A DNA stretch of 5,520 nucleotides from Clostridia bacterium (lineage in GTDB: Bacteria > Bacillota > Clostridia > SK-Y3 > JACMMQ01). The position numbers and the translations under genes were made by a program. The notes beneath the pieces were generated by a model. It was not told the DNA's origin and did no database searches. It saw nothing but the letters and a program-made list of their open reading frames with translations. The stretch is taken from assembly GCA_014378955.1 (NCBI GenBank), contig JACMMQ010000126.1:1-5520 (forward strand), in the 5' to 3' direction. Of this stretch, positions 1-5,033 are shown in pieces (the first letter of the stretch is position 1; the number at the start of each line of letters is the position of its first letter).

Positions 1-19
1 AACACTACAAATTTTACTC

Positions 20-38
20 AATTTTTTTCAAAAAAATT
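20..38. repeat. AT-only perfect inverted repeat upstream of the malic enzyme gene
   Basis: Nine bases (AATTTTTTT, 20-28) are mirrored exactly by AAAAAAATT (30-38) around a single C at 29. As RNA it would be a weak A:U hairpin with a T-rich arm. It could be the tail of a terminator for a gene to the left, or simply intrinsically bent A/T-tract DNA. A second, smaller dyad, CATGC-cacA-GCATG, follows at 43-56. No function can be assigned to either. Confidence 0.35.
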
Positions 39-95
39 GTCGCATGCCACAGCATGTAAAACCCTAAAATTAATATTCACTATAACATAAAAAGT

Positions 96-103
96 AAAAG
101 GAG
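96..103 (+). promoter_or_regulatory. Ribosome binding site of the malic enzyme gene
   Basis: AAAAGGAG lies 5 bases before the ATG at 109 and 8 bases before the in-frame ATG at 112. The second spacing is closer to the usual optimum, so translation may begin at 112, removing one Met. No sigma-A promoter with both boxes is visible in bases 1-95. TATAAC at 81-86 is a possible -10 box but has no recognisable -35. Confidence 0.7.
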
Positions 104-108
104 CGATC

Positions 109-1275
109 ATGATGAGTAAAGCATTAGACCTACATGCAAAATGGCGAGGAAAATTTGAGGTTGCAAGCCGAGTGGATTTATCAGAAAAGGATATGCTTGC
201 ATTGGCTTACACCCCTGGTGTTGCAGAACCCTGTATGGAAATTCACAGGGACAAAAGCTTGGTGAATTTATACACACGCAAGTGGAACACCGTTGCTGTA
301 GTTTCAGATGGTACAGCGGTTTTGGGCTTAGGTGATATTGGGCCTGAAGCAGGCTTGCCTGTGATGGAAGGCAAGGCAATTTTATTCAAGGCATTTGCGG
401 ATGTCGATGCATTTCCGATTTGCTTGGCGACTACCGATACTGAGGAAATTATAAAGACGGTAAAATATTTAGAGCCATCATTTGGCGGTATCAATTTAGA
501 GGACATTGCGGCACCACGTTGCTTTGAAATTGAAAAAAGGTTGAAGGCAGAGCTGGACATCCCAGTTTTTCATGACGATCAGCACGGCACAGCGATTGTG
601 ACATTGGCGGCACTCATTAACGCCTTGAAGGTCGTGGATAAAAAAATTGAGGACGTTTCATGCGTCATTAGCGGTGCAGGGGCGGCAGGATGTGCAATTG
701 CAAAGCTACTAATAGAAATGGGATTGACAGACATCGTGATGTGTGATAAAGGCGGCGCACTGTGCGAAGGGGATGATAAGCTCAACACATCCAAGCAAGA
801 GATGGCGAAAATGACCAACCGTCGCTTTGAAAAAGGCACGTTGGCACAGGTGATCGTGGATAAGGACATCTTTATTGGCGTTTCTGCACCAGGTGTTTTG
901 ACCACCGAAATGGTAAAAACCATGCGTAAGGATGCAATTGTCTTGGCAATGGCAAATCCAATACCAGAAATATATCCAGATGATGCAAAGGCTGGCGGCG
1001 CACGCATTGTCGGCACAGGGCGTTCAGATTACCCAAACCAAGTGAACAATGTGTTGGCATTCCCAGGTATTTTCCGTGGCGCTTTAGACACACGTGCAAA
1101 GGACATCACCGAGGGCATGAAAATCGCAGCAGCAAAGGCAATCGCTGGACTCGTGCCACAGGATGAATTGCATGAGGAATATGTATTACCAAAGGCACTG
1201 GACAAACGGGTAGCGGTCGCAGTCGCACAAGCGGTCGCACAAGCGGCAAGAGACGAAGGGGTAGCAAGAGTTTAA
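109..1275 (+). CDS. Malic enzyme (NAD(P)-dependent, oxaloacetate-decarboxylating type), complete
   Basis: Cytoplasmic enzyme that oxidatively decarboxylates malate to pyruvate and CO2, making NADH or NADPH. The 388 residues fit the short bacterial malic enzymes (YtsJ/MaeA-like), without the C-terminal phosphotransacetylase domain of MaeB. The malic N-terminal domain (about 1-160) has YTPGVAEP with the likely catalytic Tyr34, EGKA with the likely catalytic Lys89, and the metal-ligand motifs NLEDIAAP (Glu131, Asp132) and FHDDQHGTA (Asp156/157). The NAD-binding domain (about 163-388) has GAGAAG at 189-194, with Asp213 near the end of the next strand, and MANPIPEIYP at 281-290. Cofactor preference cannot be read safely. 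Two ATGs are adjacent (109 and 112). AAAAGGAG at 96-103 lies 5 bases before the first and 8 before the second, so the true start may be 112. The next gene begins about 28 bases after the stop, suggesting cotranscription. The C-terminus holds a short VAQA-VAQA duplication. Confidence 0.96.
   Translation: MMSKALDLHAKWRGKFEVASRVDLSEKDMLALAYTPGVAEPCMEIHRDKSLVNLYTRKWNTVAVVSDGTAVLGLGDIGPEAGLPVMEGKAILFKAFADVDAFPICLATTDTEEIIKTVKYLEPSFGGINLEDIAAPRCFEIEKRLKAELDIPVFHDDQHGTAIVTLAALINALKVVDKKIEDVSCVISGAGAAGCAIAKLLIEMGLTDIVMCDKGGALCEGDDKLNTSKQEMAKMTNRRFEKGTLAQVIVDKDIFIGVSAPGVLTTEMVKTMRKDAIVLAMANPIPEIYPDDAKAGGARIVGTGRSDYPNQVNNVLAFPGIFRGALDTRAKDITEGMKIAAAKAIAGLVPQDELHEEYVLPKALDKRVAVAVAQAVAQAARDEGVARV
1222..1245 (+). 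repeat. 12-bp in-frame tandem duplication in the malic enzyme C-terminus
   Basis: GTCGCACAAGCG occurs twice in direct succession (1222-1233 and 1234-1245), preceded by the partial copy GCGGTCGCA (1213-1221). The unit is a multiple of three and encodes the tetrapeptide repeat VAQA-VAQA in the final helix, so copy-number slippage would change length without breaking the frame. Confidence 0.7.
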
Positions 1276-1288
1276 AGCATAATTAAAA

Positions 1289-1295
1289 AGAGGGG
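1289..1295 (+). promoter_or_regulatory. Ribosome binding site that decides the TTG start at 1304
   Basis: The purine run AGAGGGG ends on the first base of GTG 1295, so ribosomes bound here cannot use that codon. It lies 8 bases before TTG 1304, the expected spacing. The longer version of the protein, with three extra residues (Met-Phe-His), is therefore unlikely. Confidence 0.65.
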
Positions 1296-1303
1296 TGTTT
1301 CAT

Positions 1304-1930
1304 TTGAGTAAAAGGGTCGTGATGATCATAGGGGCAATCGTAATCGTTGGCATAGCGGTAATATTGTTTTTTGGTAACGGTTCAGTCTCCTTGTTTTTTG
1401 CATTTCAAGCAAATCCGAACAAGGCTGAAAAAAATATAGACATACCGATAAGTTCAAGTAGCCCAAGTGCAAAAAGCGAATCAAAGGAAAATGCAAGTAG
1501 TGCGTCACAAGGCACAATTAAAGAAAACGAAAAGGGTGATGCAAAGGCAACTGGCGTAAGCGTTGACACCTATGTGAGCTTGATGGGGATGCCAAAGGAG
1601 CTTTTGACTTCGCTTATGACCGAGGAAGCGAAGCCCGTTGAACAAGATGGCTTAGAATTTCCAACAAACAAAATCCGCATATGGTTTGAAAAAAGTGGCG
1701 AGCAACAAATATCAAACAAAATCGCTATGCTATCGCCCGATGTGGATTATAATGGTGTAAAAATAGGCGATAACATTAGCGAATTTAAACGTGTGCTTGG
1801 CAAAACAACGCTTGAAAATAAAGAAAGTGCATTTGCAAATTTCACCTATAAAGAAATGGTGTTAAACATCAACTATGACCCCAAAACAGGCAAGACCACA
1901 AGTGGGAATTTGTTCAAGCACTGGAAATAG
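1304..1930 (+). CDS. Membrane-anchored protein of unknown function with Ser/Lys/Glu-rich linker
   Basis: I do not recognise a named family. Starting at TTG 1304, the protein is 208 residues. A short basic N-terminus (SKR) precedes one hydrophobic segment (about residues 5-33, MIIGAIVIVGIAVILFF) that should act as a signal anchor. A low-complexity Ser/Lys/Glu/Asn linker follows (about 38-84), then a C-terminal domain (about 86-208) probably facing outside. That domain appears to hold two alike halves, LMGMPKELLTSLM... and VKIGDNISEFKRVLG..., each a short helix followed by beta strands. The layout recalls BamE/SmpA-like or similar secreted domains, but this is inference. No lipobox cysteine is present. 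Start choice: AGAGGGG (1289-1295) runs into the alternative GTG at 1295 but lies 8 bases before TTG 1304. The gene sits about 28 bases after the malic enzyme stop, probably in one transcript. A functional link to malate metabolism is not implied. Confidence 0.8.
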   Translation: MSKRVVMIIGAIVIVGIAVILFFGNGSVSLFFAFQANPNKAEKNIDIPISSSSPSAKSESKENASSASQGTIKENEKGDAKATGVSVDTYVSLMGMPKELLTSLMTEEAKPVEQDGLEFPTNKIRIWFEKSGEQQISNKIAMLSPDVDYNGVKIGDNISEFKRVLGKTTLENKESAFANFTYKEMVLNINYDPKTGKTTSGNLFKHWK

Positions 1931-1940
1931 CACAATTATA

Positions 1941-1999
1941 GAACGAAGTGGGCGCTGCCCACGCCCGCCCCTTTTTGGAAAAAGGGGGCAAAAACTTTA
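1941..1999 (+). repeat. Left copy of a two-hairpin inverted repeat unit
   Basis: This copy holds two back-to-back palindromes. The first is GTGGGC-GCT-GCCCAC (1948-1962). After GCCCG comes a 9-bp stem, CCCCTTTTT (1968-1976) with AAAAAGGGG (1979-1987), around a GG loop. It differs from the reversed right copy at five positions, all outside the arms of the two stems. No T-run follows on either strand, so it does not look like a textbook terminator, though it could block 3' exonucleases. Confidence 0.8.
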
Positions 2000-2059
2000 T
2001 TTAAAAATATATCGTTATCAGCAGACAACGAAATCCAAACACTTAAAGAGTATTAGAAG

Positions 2060-2102
2060 GGCACTATTGCATGCGTACATAATGTACAAATGTAATAGTG
2101 CC
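2060..2102 (+). terminator. Central long hairpin, possible terminator of the malic enzyme transcript
   Basis: The stem GGCACTATT-G-CAT (2060-2072) pairs with ATG-T-AATAGTGCC (2090-2102) through one G:U. After a 2x2 internal mismatch, the inner stem GTACA (2075-2079) pairs with TGTAC (2083-2087) around TAA. TTATTTTCTTATAGTTTTTC follows on the plus strand, a broken T-tract. That would suit termination of the upstream plus-strand unit. It could equally be the structural core of the symmetrical element around it. Confidence 0.45.
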
Positions 2103-2183
2103 TTATTTTCTTATAGTTTTTCAACATTCCCTAGCGGAGGCATGAAAAATTAATTAAAATTTAACTAATTAAATTAATCATAT

Positions 2184-2242
2184 TAAAGTTTTTATCCCCT
2201 TTTTTCAAAAAGGGGCGGGCGTGGGCAGCGCCCACTCAGTTC
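2184..2242 (-). repeat. Right copy of the two-hairpin inverted repeat unit
   Basis: This is the reverse-orientation partner of the copy at 1941-1999. In plus-strand order it has the stem CCCC plus a T-run (2196-2205), then AAAAAGGGG (2207-2215), then GTGGGC-AGC-GCCCAC (2221-2235). It ends directly against the stop codon of the minus-strand phospholipase-like gene (TAA read from 2245 to 2243). Each copy thus points the same way relative to the gene it follows, as expected for a repeat that tolerates gene 3' ends. Confidence 0.8.
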
Positions 2243-2812
2243 TTATGCATATTGTAAGTCATGTATATCACCTTTTAATTGTACCGTAGCGGACAAAGCA
2301 GTGAGTGCATACAGCACGCTTGCTTCCCATGCGTAGATTACATCTCTATGAATGCTTGGTTGGACGTGGCTGTAGGTATCATACAGTTCATCTAAACGAT
2401 CAAGCAGTCCATCGACATCACGCTCAAGTGCCATTGTGTTGGTGCACATGCGTATTTTCCTGACCGCTTTCCCTAGTCGCCATTCATATAACACGTGTGC
2501 CAAGTCGCTTTCTTTATAGTCCGCACTGTGGGGGGTGCAATAATAATCCGCAACAAAGTGCGTGAGTACGCCCAATGCTACTGCCATATGACAGCCTGTG
2601 TGAGAATAGGTTTGCCCCATCCATTTTTCAGAATGGTTGTTAAAAAAGTCAAGCGATTTTGCTTTACTATGCGAAACGTGGCGCAGATGTGGCAACAGGT
2701 CGGGCTTAATATTCCCATATAAAAAGCTCAGATACGGCAAGCGAATCCCAAGCGTATGACGTATCGTTTTGTGTAACCGTGACGCAATTCTTAAATGTGT
2801 AAAGGTATGCAA
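2243..2812 (-). CDS. Zinc-dependent phospholipase C-like protein, cytoplasmic form
   Basis: This is a small helical protein of the Zn-dependent phospholipase C family (hydrolysis of phosphodiesters such as phospholipid head groups). The substrate of these short versions is not established. Read from ATG 2821 it has 192 residues; from TTG 2812, 189. In the 192-residue numbering, LYGNIKPDLLP carries Asp41 and is followed by His48/His51. GVLTHFVADYYCTPHS gives His88, Asp92 and His98, and HVLYEW gives His109 and Glu113. The H-x3-D-x5-H and later H-x3-E spacings match those I recall for the Bacillus cereus enzyme, and His9 may replace its N-terminal histidine. No signal peptide or transmembrane segment is seen, and the mature-end tryptophan ligand of secreted enzymes is absent, so it probably acts in the cytoplasm with an altered third metal site. 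Start choice: GGAGG (2822-2826) touches ATG 2821 with no spacer but lies 9 bases before TTG 2812. The stop codon abuts an inverted repeat. Confidence 0.82.
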   Translation of the reverse strand: MHTFTHLRIASRLHKTIRHTLGIRLPYLSFLYGNIKPDLLPHLRHVSHSKAKSLDFFNNHSEKWMGQTYSHTGCHMAVALGVLTHFVADYYCTPHSADYKESDLAHVLYEWRLGKAVRKIRMCTNTMALERDVDGLLDRLDELYDTYSHVQPSIHRDVIYAWEASVLYALTALSATVQLKGDIHDLQYA

Positions 2813-2821
2813 ATAGGTCAT

Positions 2822-2830
2822 CCTCCTTTT
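2822..2830 (-). promoter_or_regulatory. Ribosome binding site of the phospholipase-like gene, favouring TTG 2812
   Basis: On the minus strand the sequence reads AAAAGGAGG directly followed by ATG. With no spacer, that ATG cannot be placed in the ribosomal P site while this site is bound. TTG three codons downstream has a 9-base spacer and gives the N-terminus M-HTFTHLRIA, so it is the better start. Confidence 0.6.
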
Positions 2831-2840
2831 AAACTGTTAG

Positions 2841-2846
2841 ATTATA
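2841..2846 (-). promoter_or_regulatory. Candidate -10 box of the phospholipase-like gene
   Basis: On the minus strand, TATAAT lies at the end of an alternating TA run (2843-2853), about 15 bases before the Shine-Dalgarno site. No good -35 box is found 16-18 bases further upstream (that place reads GAATGA). The assignment rests on the -10 match and its position alone. Confidence 0.4.
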
Positions 2847-2855
2847 TATATATGT

Positions 2856-2898
2856 CCTCGCTGTCATTCCGAGCATAGCGAGGAATCTCTGTTTTTTT
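2856..2898. repeat. Palindromic dispersed-type repeat (CATTCCGAG...GCGAGGAATC class)
   Basis: CCTCGCT (2856-2862) is mirrored by AGCGAGG (2877-2883). In addition, ATTCC (2866-2870) can pair with GGAAT (2882-2886) in a competing fold. A T-run follows at 2892-2898, so the second fold would look like a weak plus-strand terminator. From memory, very similar sequences recur as short intergenic repeats in many unrelated bacterial genomes. Whether this copy belongs to that class needs a genome-wide search. Confidence 0.5.
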
Positions 2899-2927
2899 GC
2901 ATTTGCTGATATACCCATCATACGCTA

Positions 2928-3004
2928 TTTACCCGAAACTTTCAAGATGCAAAGTTTGGGAAATTACCCTATGAATTTCAAAAAAACTAGTACTATTTCC
3001 CAAA
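2928..3004. repeat. Overlapping inverted repeats upstream of asnB
   Basis: Two pairings share bases 2955-2963. One is a tight hairpin in which TTT-A-CCC-G-AAACTTT (2928-2942) pairs with AAAGTTT-GGG-AAA (2951-2963), with two single-base bulges. The other is a perfect 10-bp inverted repeat, TTTGGGAAAT (2955-2964) and ATTTCCCAAA (2995-3004), with centres 40 bases apart. They cannot form together. The right arm lies near or just upstream of the candidate asnB promoters, so they may be operator half-sites or a relic repeat. No T-box or known riboswitch motif was recognised. Confidence 0.45.
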
Positions 3005-3033
3005 ACATATGCATATACTAATAAGAATAATTC

Positions 3034-3042
3034 TGATATATT
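3034..3042 (+). promoter_or_regulatory. Candidate extended -10 promoter of asnB
   Basis: TGATATATT fits an extended -10 element (TGn followed by TATATT). Transcription would begin near 3049, leaving a leader of about 34 bases before the ATG at 3083. A second possible -10, TATACT at 3014-3019, lies upstream and has only a poor -35. Which one is used cannot be decided from sequence. Confidence 0.35.
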
Positions 3043-3082
3043 GCGAAAGCTTTATAAAAATATAATATTAGGGGTGGATTGC

Positions 3083-4924
3083 ATGTGTGGCATTGTAGGG
3101 TGGGTGGACTTTGAGAATGACTTGCGTGACAAAAAGGACATCATGCAGGCGATGATGCAAACATTAACACATAGAGGGCCGGATGACGAGGGGATGTATG
3201 TAATGCCACAGGTGCTGTTGGGACATCGTCGGCTGGTGGTTGTAGACCCAAGTGGCGGCAAGCAGCCCATGCAACGGGATTATGACCGCAATACTTACAC
3301 GATGGTATACAATGGTGAGCTGTATAATACCGATGAATTGCGTGCCATTCTGACAGGTAGAGGGCATACCTTCCGTTCGCATTCTGACACCGAGGTGCTT
3401 CTCACGGCGTACATGGAGTGGGGCGTGCATTGCGTGGATTACTTAAACGGCATTTATGCATTTGCAGTGTGGGACGAAAATCAACACAGCTTATTTTTGG
3501 CGCGTGACCGAATGGGGGTCAAGCCGTGCTTTTTCATTGAACAAGGGGAGAGCGTGCTGTTTGCTTCGGAAATCAAAGCATTGCTTGCGCATCCTGACAT
3601 ACAGCCGAATATTGATGACATTGGGCTGATGCAAATATTTGGCTTGGGGCCTGCCCGACCGAACGACAGTGGCGTATTCAAAAATATAAGGGAACTGCCA
3701 CCAGCGCATTGGCTGCTGGTCACACCACAGCGCACCATTACACATGAATATTGGACATTGGAAAGCCATCCGCATGAACACAATGTAGAAGAGACGACAG
3801 AAGTGATCAGAGGGTTATTTATCGATGCAGTGGAACGACAATTGGTGTCAGACGTGCCAGTGTGTACCTTTTTATCGGGTGGCTTGGATTCGTCCGCTAT
3901 TTCAGCAGTAGCGGCAAATTATTACCGCAAGACAGGCAAAGGGGTTTTGGATACCTACTCCATAGATTATGAGGGCAATGCACAGCACTTCAAGCCGACC
4001 GATTTTCAACCCGATGCGGACAGCGAATGGATAGGCAAGGTGAGCGAAGCGATTGGGAGCAATCACACCGATGTGCTGATTGATACCCCTGCGTTGGTGC
4101 AAGCGTTAAAGGATGCGGTGCGTGCAAATGACTTGCCGGGCATGGCAGATGTGGACAGCTCCTTGCTACTATTTTGCAACCAAGTGCGCAAGGGCGCAAC
4201 GGTCGCACTGTCGGGCGAATGCGCAGATGAAATATTCGGCGGCTACCCGTGGTTTAGAAAACCCGAAATGATAGGCGCAAACACCTTTCCGTGGTCACAG
4301 GCTATCGTAGAACGACACGATTTATTAGCACCAGCATTCAAGCATTTGCCACTAGCAACCTATGTGTATCAACAATATACAGACACCTTGAAAAAGGTGC
4401 CACGCCTAACGGGCGAGGATCAACACACCCACCGCATGCGTGAGATTTCCTATCTGAATTTAAAATGGTTCATGCTCACGCTACTATCCCGAAAAGACCG
4501 CATGAGCATGTCAAATAGCCTAGAGGTGCGTGTGCCATTCGCCGATCACCGCATCGTAGAATATGCATGGAACATCCCGCTCGCAATGAAATATTTAGAG
4601 GGCAGAGAAAAGGGCTTGCTCCGCACGGCATTCAAGGGCTTATTGCCAAACGATGTACTCTGGCGCAAAAAAAGCCCCTACCCCAAAACGCACAACCCAG
4701 CGTATTTGCAAGCAGTGCAAGCATGGTTGGGCGAAATATTAGCAGATAATAGTTCGCCAATTTTGCAAATTATTGATAAAGCAAAAGTAGAAGAAATCGT
4801 CCGCACAGGCGGACAGTCGTTCGGCAAACCATGGTTTGGTCAGTTGATGACAGGGCCACAGTTGATTGCTTATTTGGCGCAGATGAATGAGTGGATGAAG
4901 GTTTATGGGGTTAGGGTTGTTTGA
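3083..4924 (+). CDS. asnB: Asparagine synthetase, glutamine-hydrolysing (AsnB type), complete
   Basis: Cytoplasmic enzyme that makes asparagine from aspartate, using ATP and ammonia released from glutamine. The 613 residues have the usual two domains. The class II glutamine amidotransferase domain (about 2-210) begins MCGIVGW, so removal of Met exposes the nucleophile Cys2. It also has HRGPDDEG, GHRRL with Arg49, NGE at 77-79 and SDTE with Asp102. The synthetase domain (about 240-600) has the ATP pyrophosphatase loop SGGLDS at 265-270, SGECADEIFGGY at 377-388 and RKDRMSMSNSLEVRVPF from 470 with the likely catalytic Lys471. All key residues are present, so it should be active. Start: AGGGG at 3070-3074 lies 8 bases before ATG 3083. 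An in-frame TTG at 3041 would add 14 residues and bury Cys2, so it is rejected. The gene appears to be transcribed alone, with a strong hairpin 7 bases after its stop. Confidence 0.97.
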   Translation: MCGIVGWVDFENDLRDKKDIMQAMMQTLTHRGPDDEGMYVMPQVLLGHRRLVVVDPSGGKQPMQRDYDRNTYTMVYNGELYNTDELRAILTGRGHTFRSHSDTEVLLTAYMEWGVHCVDYLNGIYAFAVWDENQHSLFLARDRMGVKPCFFIEQGESVLFASEIKALLAHPDIQPNIDDIGLMQIFGLGPARPNDSGVFKNIRELPPAHWLLVTPQRTITHEYWTLESHPHEHNVEETTEVIRGLFIDAVERQLVSDVPVCTFLSGGLDSSAISAVAANYYRKTGKGVLDTYSIDYEGNAQHFKPTDFQPDADSEWIGKVSEAIGSNHTDVLIDTPALVQALKDAVRANDLPGMADVDSSLLLFCNQVRKGATVALSGECADEIFGGYPWFRKPEMIGANTFPWSQAIVERHDLLAPAFKHLPLATYVYQQYTDTLKKVPRLTGEDQHTHRMREISYLNLKWFMLTLLSRKDRMSMSNSLEVRVPFADHRIVEYAWNIPLAMKYLEGREKGLLRTAFKGLLPNDVLWRKKSPYPKTHNPAYLQAVQAWLGEILADNSSPILQIIDKAKVEEIVRTGGQSFGKPWFGQLMTGPQLIAYLAQMNEWMKVYGVRVV

Positions 4925-4931
4925 AATATGG

Positions 4932-4970
4932 AAAGACGGTTATCTCGGTAGATAACCGTCTTTAATTCTT
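4932..4970 (+). terminator. Rho-independent terminator after asnB
   Basis: A perfect 14-bp stem, AAAGACGGTTATCT (4932-4945) with AGATAACCGTCTTT (4950-4963), closes on the tetraloop CGGT. The T-rich stretch TTTAATTCTT (4961-4970) follows, its first Ts being part of the stem. It begins 7 bases after the asnB stop. Because the stem starts with AAA, it may also work in the reverse direction. It insulates asnB from the small gene pair downstream, which has its own promoter. Confidence 0.9.
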
Positions 4971-4981
4971 GAAATTAAATA

Positions 4982-5010
4982 TTGATTATTACTAAATTGC
5001 GGTATATAAT
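4982..5010 (+). promoter_or_regulatory. Sigma-A-type promoter of the DUF4160-DUF2442 pair
   Basis: TTGATT (-35, 4982-4987) and a perfect TATAAT (-10, 5005-5010) are separated by exactly 17 bases, the optimum for the housekeeping sigma factor. Transcription should begin near 5017, just ahead of the GGGAG ribosome site at 5020-5024, giving a leader of under 20 bases. This is the clearest promoter in the window. No operator-like dyad is evident over it. Confidence 0.82.
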
Positions 5011-5033
5011 AATAGCAATGGGAGTTGATTTAA

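Larger units (their letters stand above)
1940..2243. mobile_element. MITE-like symmetrical element with 60-bp terminal inverted repeats, no coding capacity
   Basis: The left end (1940-1999) and the reverse complement of the right end (2184-2243) share the outer base pair, and 54 of the remaining 59 positions match with no gaps. Both ends begin AGAAC and finish AAAAACTTTA. Between them lie 184 AT-rich bases with a large hairpin near the middle (2060-2102) and no credible gene. TAT lies immediately outside both ends (1937-1939 and 2244-2246), a possible 3-bp target duplication but short enough to be chance. The element fills the gap between two convergent genes, starting 9 bases after one stop codon and sharing one base with the other. 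Long ends, about 300 bp length and lack of a transposase fit a miniature inverted-repeat transposable element. The alternative is two separate REP-like repeats that landed in opposite directions. Confidence 0.6.

Noticed and set aside
1875..2153. 92-codon open frame on the plus strand overlapping the end of the membrane protein gene and the repeat element
   Set aside because: It overlaps a real gene in another frame and runs through palindromic repeats. It has no ribosome site at its start and its composition is unlike a protein.
2136..2153. GGAGG followed by ATG AAA AAT TAA, a three-codon frame
   Set aside because: The spacer is a single base and the frame stops at once. Nothing suggests a leader peptide or a broken gene beyond it.
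2495..2722. Plus-strand open frame inside the phospholipase-like gene
   Set aside because: It is a shadow of the minus-strand gene, which has recognisable family motifs.
3061..3066. Perfect TATAAT just before asnB
   Set aside because: Transcription would begin inside the ribosome binding site, and no -35 box lies at 16-18 bases (TTGCGA at 3041 is only 14 away).
3041..3082. Upstream TTG start adding 14 residues to AsnB
   Set aside because: It would place the nucleophile Cys away from the N-terminus and it lacks a ribosome site. ATG 3083 has AGGGG at good spacing.
2928..3082. T-box or riboswitch controlling asnB
   Set aside because: No T-box signature sequence, specifier stem-loop or terminator/antiterminator pair with a T-run could be found.
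4567..4749. 60-codon plus-strand frame within asnB
   Set aside because: It is an out-of-frame shadow of a clearly coding, motif-rich region.
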